Part shown: one piece after another, positions 13,922-20,249 of the stretch
How the letters are laid out: the number at the start of each line of letters is the position of its first letter
Numbering within the stretch: the stretch's first letter is position 1
From: Deltaproteobacteria bacterium
GTDB taxonomy: Bacteria > Desulfobacterota > JAENJC01
DNA length: 20,249 nucleotides
Assembly (NCBI GenBank): GCA_016208525.1
Contig: JACQYJ010000002.1
Location: forward strand, 1 to 20,249
Direction: 5' to 3'
Program-made: the position numbers and the translations under genes
Notes under the pieces: generated by a model
The model's database searches: none
Told to the model about the DNA's origin: nothing
Seen by the model: only the letters and a program-made list of their open reading frames with translations

Positions 13922-14428
13922 CTATAATACGCCTCTTGGCGGGAGAAGTTTCTCTATGAGGCTTTGGAGTTTTTCGATAAGAGTTTTTAAGAACGATACC
14001 TCCTCTTTCTGCACTTCAAGAGAAGTCTCAATCTGGGTCAGCTTTTTCTGCTGATTCCAGAGTATCCGTCCCATAATCCCCGTCAGAAAAAGGGCAACGG
14101 TAATGAAAAGTCCCAACATCCACTGAAGGGTATCAAACCGTTTATTGACATCGTCAAACCGTTTGTTCACAGAGTTGTTCATGTCATCAAACCGTTTATT
14201 GACCGAGTTGTTCATGTCATCAAACCGTTTCTCAAGCGCCTTCTGCCCATCCTCCAATCTTTTTATCTCTGCCCTTAATTCCTTTACATCGCCGCGAATA
14301 TTTGCCAATCCCTCAATAATCTCCCTGTCTGATATGCGGGGGGCGACTTCTACTGCAAAGACAATAGCGGAAGGAGAGAGAATAAAGGATAGAGAACATA
14401 GGATAATAAGGATAACGGTTTTCTTCAC
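13922..14428 (-). CDS. Exported, membrane-anchored coiled-coil protein, unknown function
   Basis: This 168-residue protein begins with a signal-like sequence (MKKTVILIILCSLSFILSPS, likely cleaved near FA at 25-26). It continues as a long coiled coil (about 33-100), has a transmembrane helix WMLGLFITVALFLTGIMG (103-120) and ends in a second coiled coil. Residues 67-99 contain an 11-residue repeat, KRFDDMNNSVN twice, then the shorter KRFDDVN and KRFDT. The repeat is also plain in the DNA as roughly 33-bp tandem units. I do not recognise a characterised family. The start is GTG, 7 nt after a TTGACA-17-TAAACT promoter, with no ribosome binding site. Confidence 0.7.
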   Translation of the reverse strand: MKKTVILIILCSLSFILSPSAIVFAVEVAPRISDREIIEGLANIRGDVKELRAEIKRLEDGQKALEKRFDDMNNSVNKRFDDMNNSVNKRFDDVNKRFDTLQWMLGLFITVALFLTGIMGRILWNQQKKLTQIETSLEVQKEEVSFLKTLIEKLQSLIEKLLPPRGVL

Positions 14429-14435
14429 GGTTTAA

Positions 14436-14464
14436 AGTTTAGTCAGAATAAAGGACGTTGTCAA
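14436..14464 (-). promoter_or_regulatory. Promoter abutting the coiled-coil gene start (leaderless candidate)
   Basis: On the minus strand TTGACA (14464-14459), a 17-nt spacer and TAAACT (14441-14436) leave 7 nt to the GTG start at 14428. Confidence 0.55.
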
Positions 14465-14512
14465 TAAAAAAAATATATAAATTTTGACAGTGGGCGGTCA
14501 TATTCGTTGTCC

Positions 14513-14542
14513 AAAAAAGGAATGCCCCTTTCGGGGCATTCC
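14513..14542 (-). terminator. Intrinsic terminator of the lipoprotein gene
   Basis: On the minus strand GGAATGCCCC-GAAA-GGGGCATTCC (14542-14519) is followed by six T (14518-14513). It lies 44 nt after the stop of the lipoprotein gene and has the same GAAA loop as the terminator at 13661. Confidence 0.9.
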
Positions 14543-14585
14543 TGAATCATACACCTCACTCTCTGATGAGAGGGTCTTCTTTACT

Positions 14586-16302
14586 TTACGGCGTTACAAA
14601 CACACCGTAGACATCGCCGCCATCAAGCCTACTACCTTGCGTACCCGGTGCGATCCCGGTATCCACTATAACAAAGTATTTGCCACCATTGAAGCCTACT
14701 ACTCCGCCAAGCTGGTTGTCCAAATCATTATTGATCACAAACTCCGATCCAACAAGGGTTCCAGATTTGCTCACATACTGTCCATAGATATCCCAGCAAG
14801 TCCCCTCTCCACTGTCACAGGTCACATTATGATTTGCGTCGTTCCTCATGTCTGTCCATGTGACGAGGTAGTTTGTTCCATCAAAGGCTATCGTAGGTAA
14901 GAGCTGTGGCCCCGTTGCAGCGCTTACATTGATCACGCCCCCTGACAATGAACCGGAAGGGGCTACAATCTGGCCAAGGAGATCCCACTCACCACTTCCA
15001 TGACCGCCGACCTCATCCGGCCATACTACAAGGTAGTTTGTTCCGTCAAAGGCAATTGAAAGACTATTGTCGCTGTAATATGAATTTGCATTTACGACAA
15101 ACTCGGCACTTACGGCTGTCCCTGATTTGTTGATAAACTTGCCATTTACATCAGTATCGTTTACATCTTCATTCCAGACCACCAGATAATTGGTACCGTC
15201 AAAGGCAACTGCCCCATTTTTTCCAGCAGTCCCGCTTATCTTGAAATTTGAGCCCACGAGTGTCGCGGACTTGGAAAGTATCTGACCATAGACATCCCAG
15301 CCACCTGGGGTAGTCTCAGGGTCATTTGGTAATGTCTTCCGGTCGTCAGTCCATATCACGAGATAATTTGTTCCATCAAAAACAATGGCATCGATAGTCT
15401 TAACTGTCGCACCGCTGCTGATTTGTAACATCGAACCGACATTCGTTCCTGAGGTGCTTGTAATTAGTCCCGTCAAATGCGACGCCACTTATATGTGAAA
15501 CTGTCGCACCGCTGCTGATTTGGAACATCGAACCGACATTTGTTCCTGATGTGCTTACAAACTGGCCATACATAGTTTTTTGATTCATATCAGTAACACC
15601 AACAGTGTCATCCCATACCATTAGATAGTTTGTTCCGTCAAAAGCTACAAGAACCGCACCGGCTGTGCGGCCTGTGGACAATAGTGATCCTACCTTACTG
15701 CCTGACAGGGAAACAAGTTGAGCAGTCGCATTAGCATGGCTAACAGAATCACCATTCATGCCCACCAAATAGTTCGTACCGTCAAAGGCAGCGCTCAAGC
15801 CTATTTCCTTTTGTGTTGTTGTGGCAATTGGGAACTTGGTTCCGATGCCTGAGGAACCGGTAGACAGGGTTATCGTATCATTAGCTGAAGCAGATACATT
15901 CCCTGCGGCATCCTTGAACCAGACATCGACTGTCTTTGTACCGTCTCCGCTGCTCAGGGTAAAGGATACATCCGCTGAATAGCTTGTTGTGGATGTAACC
16001 GATGTCCAACCTGTTGCGCTTGCCGCTGGTGTGGTTGAGGTCTCTGAGGCGTAATAGCCTGTTACGCCTACGCTGTCAGTTGCTGAAATTGCCAGTGTAA
16101 CTGTGGTGGAACTTGTAGATGATGCGCCGCTGTCTATGAAGTTGCTTGCAGTTGTATTGGCTGGTGCAGTTGTGTCGGTGGATAGCAACTTATCTTTATC
16201 GCCACATGACATCAATACGAGAGGCAAGAGAAAAACGAATAACATAGCCAATTACCGTGCACCTTTTAAAAATCCCATCCCTCCTTTTAATCCTGTGTTC
16301 AT
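14586..16302 (-). pseudogene. Broken lipoprotein gene: Ig-like domain plus eight FDGTNYLVVW modules
   Basis: The best original start is ATG 16302 after GGGAGG. It encodes MNTGLKGGMGFLKGAR and then hits an in-frame TAA (16254-16252). The frame continues as LAMLFVFLLPLVLMSC, so together they make a normal lipoprotein signal (lipobox LMSC). Reinitiation at TTG 16251 or ATG 16245 could still give a short signal. Next come an Ig-like domain (about 100 residues, with SATDSVGVTGYYASE and KDAAGNVSASAND) and about eight modules of roughly 50-58 residues with AFDGTNYLVVW and GQxVSxSGTxVGSxFxI, propeller-like in look. In module 3 the frame shifts near 15450: after FDGTNY about 25 residues are missing and the next frame resumes at STSGTNVGSML. 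The second frame runs to a proper stop at 14586. With two lesions it is probably inactive, unless the shift is an assembly collapse. Confidence 0.75.
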
Positions 16303-16423
16303 TTTGAACCTCCCTTTTTATTGGCAAGAACCATTTCTGTTATTAACAATTGATGCCTGTTTCTTTTATTCTAACCGTCTCCCCTTTTTGTATTTTTGAG
16401 TTGGCGGCTTGAAACAGTACTAT

Positions 16424-16439
16424 AGTATAGAAGTATACT
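16424..16439. promoter_or_regulatory. Small inverted repeat upstream of hemG
   Basis: AGTATA-GAAG-TATACT, next to AGTACTATAGTAT, lies about 40 bp upstream of the hemG -35 box. It could be an operator for hemG or the divergent lipoprotein gene, or only AT-rich chance. Confidence 0.25.
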
Positions 16440-16475
16440 CCGTAATATAGTGCCAGTCAAACCAATTTTTTGCCC

Positions 16476-16504
16476 TTGCCCCTTGCCTTGAAATACTATA
16501 TAGT
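16476..16504 (+). promoter_or_regulatory. Promoter abutting the hemG start (leaderless candidate)
   Basis: TTGCCC (16476-16481), a 17-nt spacer and TATAGT (16499-16504, five of six consensus bases) are followed by 9 nt and the ATG at 16514. No ribosome binding site precedes it. Confidence 0.55.
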
Positions 16505-16513
16505 GTCCCACTT

Positions 16514-18028
16514 ATGAAACGCGTTGTCATCATAGGTGGAGGTATCTCCGGTCTTTCAACTGCCCTTTATCTTAAGGAGCAGGCGGCATCTGCCGGGCAT
16601 GAGATAGAATACCTCCTCATAGAGAAAGGCAGCAGGCTCGGCGGGAATATCCTCACCGAGAAGGTGGATGGGTTCCTTCTAGAGGGGGGCCCGGACTGTT
16701 TCCTTTCTGAAAAACCCTGGACTGCCCAGCTTTGCAGGCATCTTGGTCTTGGGGATCAGATCATGCCTACCACAGAGGAGAACAAGGGGACGTTTGTTCT
16801 CTCCAAAGGAAGGCTCCACGAGATGCCTGAGGGACTCATTCTTATGGTCCCCACGAAGATAATGCCCCTGATTGCCACCTCACTTTTTTCGTGGCTCGGC
16901 AAGTTAAGGATGGGCCTTGAAATCTTCATCCCGCCAAGGCATAGTAAAGAGGATGAGACGTTAGGCTCTTTTGTGAGGCGCAGGCTTGGGAATGAGGCCC
17001 TGGATAAGATAGCGGAGCCGCTGGTGGCAGGGGTACACGCCGGAGACCCGGAGACCATGAGCATGAGGGCAAGCTTTCCGAAGTTCATGGAGATGGAGGA
17101 TGAGCACGGCTCCCTCATAAAGGGGATGCTGGCCAGGATGAGGAAGGCCAAAGAGGTACAGAGGGCTTCAGCCGGGCCGAGGCCTACCATGTTCATGACC
17201 CTGAAGGGCGGGCTTTCGGAGATGATAAATGCAATAGTATCAAGGCTTGGCAGTTCATCTATAAAGCTGAACACGGCAGTTTCAAGGATAGAAGAAAAGG
17301 ACGGGAAGTACTTTGTCTATCTCTTGCCGGGGACAGTCCCTATTCTACGACAGGATGAAGCCCTGTCCGTAAATAGGGACAGTCCCCTCTCTCTTGCGCT
17401 CAGCTCGGCCCGTAAATCTGGGACAGTCCACTACATTGAGGCTGATTCCGTGATCATTTCGACCCCGGCCCACATCTCTTCTTCACTGCTTGTGGAACTG
17501 GACAATCCTCTTTCGGAAAAGCTCCAGACTATCCCTTACGTATCCACTGCAACGGTTACATTGGCCTTTAATGCCTCTGAGGTAAAACTTCCAAAGTCGT
17601 TCGGATTTGTGATACCGAGGGTTGAGGAAAGAAAGATAATGGCCGCAACATTCACATCCAGGAAGTTTGCAGGACGCTGTTCTGACGAGTATGTTATGAT
17701 CAGATGTTTTGTGGGCGGTTCTAAAAATGAATACCTTGTAGATCTTGATGACAAGGAAATGGTGGATATGGCGAGGGGTGAGTTGAGGGATATCATAGGC
17801 ATTAGCGCAGAGCCTGTACTTTCGAGGGTATACCGCTGGAGGAAGGCAATGCCTCAGTATACCATAGGGCATCTGGAAAGGATGCGATGGATATCCGGGA
17901 GGCTCCATCAACACCCGGGACTCTATCTTACAGGAAGCGCTTATAACGGCATAGGAATAAGCGATTCAATCCGTGAGGGGGAGATAACTGCGAAGAGAGC
18001 CTTGGACTACCTTTTCCCAAAAAGATAA
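16514..18028 (+). CDS. hemG: Protoporphyrinogen/coproporphyrinogen oxidase with repeat-derived insertion
   Basis: This 504-residue FAD enzyme of the HemG/HemY type removes six electrons from a porphyrinogen late in heme synthesis. It has the dinucleotide motif VVIIGGGISGLSTALYL at the start, GGNILTEKVDGFLLEGGPDCF near 45, EPLVAGVHAGDPETMS at about 170, and GLYLTGSAYNGIGISDSIREG at the end. Residues of about 271-306 are foreign to the family. They are encoded by a GGGACAGTCCC palindromic repeat (17329-17430) that is open in frame. Without it the length would be about 469, normal for HemY. The insertion sits between a beta strand (KYFVYL) and EADSVIISTPAH, a surface loop in homologues, so function is probably kept. 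Whether it uses protoporphyrinogen or coproporphyrinogen cannot be told from sequence alone. Confidence 0.9.
   Translation: MKRVVIIGGGISGLSTALYLKEQAASAGHEIEYLLIEKGSRLGGNILTEKVDGFLLEGGPDCFLSEKPWTAQLCRHLGLGDQIMPTTEENKGTFVLSKGRLHEMPEGLILMVPTKIMPLIATSLFSWLGKLRMGLEIFIPPRHSKEDETLGSFVRRRLGNEALDKIAEPLVAGVHAGDPETMSMRASFPKFMEMEDEHGSLIKGMLARMRKAKEVQRASAGPRPTMFMTLKGGLSEMINAIVSRLGSSSIKLNTAVSRIEEKDGKYFVYLLPGTVPILRQDEALSVNRDSPLSLALSSARKSGTVHYIEADSVIISTPAHISSSLLVELDNPLSEKLQTIPYVSTATVTLAFNASEVKLPKSFGFVIPRVEERKIMAATFTSRKFAGRCSDEYVMIRCFVGGSKNEYLVDLDDKEMVDMARGELRDIIGISAEPVLSRVYRWRKAMPQYTIGHLERMRWISGRLHQHPGLYLTGSAYNGIGISDSIREGEITAKRALDYLFPKR
17329..17430. repeat. GGGACAGTCCC repeat inserted in frame in hemG
   Basis: GGGGACAGTCCC (17329-17340) and GGGACAGTCCCC (17376-17387) enclose TATTCTACGAC and TCCGTAAAT, as in the copy at 10714-10772. 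A further half unit, CCGTAAATCTGGGACAGTCC, follows at 17410-17429. Together they add about 34 codons to hemG. Confidence 0.88.
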
Positions 18029-18040
18029 ATAGTTTCAAAA

Positions 18041-18183
18041 GAGGCTATTGCAAAGATCATTAACCACAGAGTACACTGAGAAAATAATGAGTTACACAGA
18101 GGAAAAAGCTATAAATATTTAAGAAAATTCTCTGTGTTTCTCTGATAAACCTCTGTGGGCTCTGTGGTTCAAGCAGTATTGCA
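18041..18183 (+). repeat. Interspersed palindromic repeat, accacagag family, copy C
   Basis: It opens with GAGGCTATTGCAAAGATC and AACCACAGAG and closes with CTCTGTGGTTCAAGCAGTA and TTGCA. It corresponds to the first unit of copy A and lacks the second unit. It fills most of the gap between hemG and the first foldase gene. Confidence 0.85.
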
Positions 18184-18224
18184 TTTAGCTCATAATTCAG
18201 AATCAATAAAAAAAGGAGAACGCA

Positions 18225-19184
18225 ATGAAGAAGGTGATAGGCAGGTCTGTGGTTACAGTGGCAGTTGTGGCCGCCATGTCGGCGGGTTGTGGAAAGGCAA
18301 AGACTCAGGAGGCTGGTACTGCTTCTATGGGAGAGGTCCTTGCCAGGGTGAATGGGAAAGTGATAACTACAGAGGAGTTCAAGAAGGAGCAGGAGAATCT
18401 TCCTCCCTATCTCAAGGCATCTATAGAAGACAAGGAAGGTAAAAAGAAGTTTCTCGATAACCTTGTTACCAGGGAGCTTATACTGCAAAAAGCGAAAAAG
18501 ACGGGACTGGATAAGGATGCGTCTGTTATTTCAAAGCTTGAAGAGATCGAAAAGACGCTTTTAATCGAGGCATTGCTGAAGAAGGAGATTGAAGGGAAGG
18601 CTGCCTTTACAGAAAAAGAGGCGGAGGAGTATTACAGTTCTCATAAGGATGAGTTTAAAGGTGGTGAGAAGGTAAAGGTCAGTCATATAATGGTAAAGAC
18701 TGAGAAAGAAGCCGGCGACATACTGAAAAAACTTGGTAAAAAAGAGGGCTTTGAGAAACTGGCGAAGAAATACTCCATGGGGCCGACTGCCTCAAAGGGC
18801 GGAGATCTGGGTTATATTGAGAGGGGAGCCACCGGTGTCCCTGAATTTGAGGATGCGGCGTTCAAGCTGAAAAAGGCAGGGGAGCTGAGCCCGGTAGTTT
18901 CGGCCGGTTCGGCGTTTCATATAATAAAATTCTTTGATAGGAAGGATGCAGAAGTTCAGCCTTTTGACAAGGTCAGGGATAAGATAATAACGACGCAGGC
19001 CAAGAAAAAGCAAAAGGAACTGTTTGAAGCCTTTGTTAGCTCGCTCAAGAAGGAGGCAAAGCTGGAAATTAACGATTCTCTTTTTAAGGATGAAGTCAAA
19101 AAAGAGGAGAAGCCTGCTGAGGGACAGAAGGAAGAAGGCGTGAGCGGGAAGAAGGAAGAGGCCCATTCAGAGGAGAAAAAATAA
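18225..19184 (+). CDS. Parvulin-type peptidyl-prolyl isomerase lipoprotein
   Basis: This 319-residue foldase is of the PpiC/PrsA/SurA type. The N-terminus MKKVIGRSVV, a hydrophobic stretch and SAGC (Cys22) form a lipoprotein signal, so it is probably membrane-anchored in the periplasm. A SurA-like N-terminal segment follows (VLARVNGKVITTEEF, about 38-125). The parvulin domain is at about 148-242 with KVSHIMVKT, FEKLAKKYSMGPTASKGGDLGYIERG, PEFEDAAFKL and FHIIKFFD. The last 35 residues are a lysine- and glutamate-rich tail. It has a strong AAAGGAG ribosome binding site. The next gene begins at the base after its stop and encodes a related foldase, so they form one operon for folding of exported proteins. 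Confidence 0.88.
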   Translation: MKKVIGRSVVTVAVVAAMSAGCGKAKTQEAGTASMGEVLARVNGKVITTEEFKKEQENLPPYLKASIEDKEGKKKFLDNLVTRELILQKAKKTGLDKDASVISKLEEIEKTLLIEALLKKEIEGKAAFTEKEAEEYYSSHKDEFKGGEKVKVSHIMVKTEKEAGDILKKLGKKEGFEKLAKKYSMGPTASKGGDLGYIERGATGVPEFEDAAFKLKKAGELSPVVSAGSAFHIIKFFDRKDAEVQPFDKVRDKIITTQAKKKQKELFEAFVSSLKKEAKLEINDSLFKDEVKKEEKPAEGQKEEGVSGKKEEAHSEEKK

Positions 19185-19244
19185 GTGGTCAGTGATCGGT
19201 GGTCAGTGGTCGGTAAAAACAGGCCTTCAGGCCTGTTAACAAGG
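19185..19244 (+). repeat. GTGGTCAGT tandem repeat and ACAGGCCT palindrome at the surA start
   Basis: Imperfect direct repeats (GTGGTCAGTGATCG, GTGGTCAGTGGTCG) begin at the first base after the preceding stop codon, followed by the palindrome ACAGGCCTTCAGGCCTGT. Both lie within the translated 5' end of the surA-like gene. Confidence 0.7.
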
Positions 19245-20213
19245 CTAAAACGATGTTTCTACTTCTTTATACTCATAGCTCCTTGCTTCCCGCTTCTTGC
19301 TGGAGCAAAGGCAGAGGTGATCGACAGGGTTATAGCCGTTGTAAATGGCAAGGTCATCACACTGAGTGAGCTTACGGAACGTGAGGCGCCGCTTGTAAAA
19401 CAGGCTGCCGAGACCTTCACCGGGGCAGAGAGGGACAAGAGGCTTGGTGAAATCAGAAAAAAGGTATCGGACTCTCTGATTGAAGACCTTCTACTGGAGC
19501 AGGAGGCTGAAAAGCTTGGGCTGAAGGTATCCGAAAGGGATATAGACGATGCCATAGAAGATGTAAAGAAGCAGAACTCCCTTGATGATGAGGGGCTAAA
19601 GGTTGCTCTGAAGAAAGAGGGTCTCACATATCATGGATACAGGGTCCAGATAAAAAAACAGATAGAGAAGAGCAGGGTTCTGGGGCAGCAGGTCAGGTCC
19701 AAGGTGAGCGTCTCTGAAAAAGACCTTGCCGATTATTATGATAGAAATCAGAGGATGTTTCTGAAGGATGAAGAGGTCAAGATCAGCCACATTCTCTTTC
19801 TTGTCCCTGAAATGGCCTCAGGCGCAGCGATAGAAGGGATTAAGAAAGAGGCGATGGATGTCCTTGAGATGGCCAGGAGCGGGAAGGATTTCCAGGAATT
19901 GGCAAAAAAATATTCCGAGGATTCCTCTGCCCAAGAGGGCGGTTCATTAGGGTTTTTCAAAAGGGGGCAGATTCTGCCTGCCTTTGAAGAGGCGGCCTTT
20001 TCTCTCAGGAAGGGGGAGATAAGCGACCTTGTGAGGACCAACTATGGCTTCCATATAATCAGGGTAGATGATGTAAAGGAGGCATTATTGGAGCCCTTTG
20101 AATCTGTAAAAGAAAATATCCGGTCTGCTGTTACCTCCGAGATGCTGGAGCAGAGGTATAAGGAGTGGATGGAAGAGCTGAAAAAATCGGCTGTTATAGA
20201 GATGAAATTATAA
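19185..20213 (+). CDS. surA: SurA-like periplasmic chaperone/peptidyl-prolyl isomerase
   Basis: This 342-residue protein resembles SurA, the periplasmic chaperone for outer-membrane proteins. It has a signal segment (LKRCFYFFILIAPCFPLLAGAKA, cleaved near residue 43) and a SurA N-terminal domain starting EVIDRVIAVVNGKVITLSE. One parvulin domain (about 195-300) contains KISHILFLV, FQELAKKYSEDSSAQEGGSLGFFKRG, PAFEEAAFSLRKGE and GFHIIRVDD. Enterobacterial SurA has two parvulin domains, so this is the shorter form. The only in-frame starts are GTG codons at 19185 and 19206. I chose 19185 because AGGAG lies 9 nt upstream within the previous gene. This start lies in a GTGGTCAGT repeat that codes for the first ten or so residues, making an unusually long region before the signal core. 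Confidence 0.85.
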   Translation: MVSDRWSVVGKNRPSGLLTRLKRCFYFFILIAPCFPLLAGAKAEVIDRVIAVVNGKVITLSELTEREAPLVKQAAETFTGAERDKRLGEIRKKVSDSLIEDLLLEQEAEKLGLKVSERDIDDAIEDVKKQNSLDDEGLKVALKKEGLTYHGYRVQIKKQIEKSRVLGQQVRSKVSVSEKDLADYYDRNQRMFLKDEEVKISHILFLVPEMASGAAIEGIKKEAMDVLEMARSGKDFQELAKKYSEDSSAQEGGSLGFFKRGQILPAFEEAAFSLRKGEISDLVRTNYGFHIIRVDDVKEALLEPFESVKENIRSAVTSEMLEQRYKEWMEELKKSAVIEMKL

Positions 20214-20249
20214 ATGCAACCTAAACCCTGCAATCTGCCACGGACTACC

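Noticed and set aside
14132..14230. CRISPR-like array
   Set aside because: The roughly 33-bp units are contiguous coding repeats of a coiled coil with no spacers; no other array-like pattern or cas gene occurs in the window.

Overview
This looks like chromosome from an uncultured Gram-negative anaerobe or facultative anaerobe. The Gram-negative call rests on a sedoheptulose-7-phosphate isomerase (GmhA), a predicted outer-membrane barrel, two lipoprotein signals and a SurA-type chaperone. The anaerobic leaning rests on CooC and CooT, which serve nickel enzymes such as CO dehydrogenase. The mix of genes and the many short intergenic repeats would fit Nitrospirota or Desulfobacterota, but no marker gene here settles the phylum.

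Layout, left to right. 1-735 (minus) is the N-terminal part of a large restriction-modification enzyme that runs off the left edge. 942-1176 is a repeat. 1199-1978 (minus) is cooC. 2102-2776 is a SprT-like metalloprotease, followed by a wrbA remnant cut off by a repeat, more repeats and the fluoride channel crcB. 3750-7954 (minus) is a nickel block: DUF3842 and cooT (overlapping by one base), a terminator-like hairpin, an outer-membrane barrel, a NikM-NikN fusion, the EcfT-type subunit and an ATPase with a histidine-rich tail. 8060-10236 is gmhA and a COG2509 flavoprotein. 10294-13282 is archease, the RNA ligase rtcB and a DUF362 protein. 13290-13920 holds repeats and a terminator. 13922-14428 (minus) is a secreted or anchored coiled-coil protein. 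14586-16302 (minus) is a broken lipoprotein gene with an eight-module repeat array. 16514-18028 is a HemG/HemY-type porphyrinogen oxidase. 18225-20213 is a pair of parvulin-type foldases.

The nickel genes form a plausible pathway: outer-membrane entry (inferred), ECF-type uptake (NikMN-Q-O), and handling and insertion by CooT and CooC. The user enzyme, presumably CO dehydrogenase/acetyl-CoA synthase, is not in the window.

Two things stand out. First, five genes (DUF3842, gmhA, archease, the coiled-coil gene and hemG) lack a Shine-Dalgarno sequence and have a sigma70-like promoter whose -10 box ends only 7-9 nt before the start codon. This suggests leaderless mRNAs, while other genes such as the barrel, nikMN, nikQ, rtcB and the first foldase carry clear ribosome binding sites. 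Second, at least five families of short palindromic repeats are scattered here, and several have touched coding sequence: one sits in frame inside hemG, one truncates wrbA, one supplies the N-terminus of the surA-like gene, one overlaps the nikMN stop codon and one separates archease from rtcB. Two roughly 220-bp copies of one family lie inverted about 12 kb apart.
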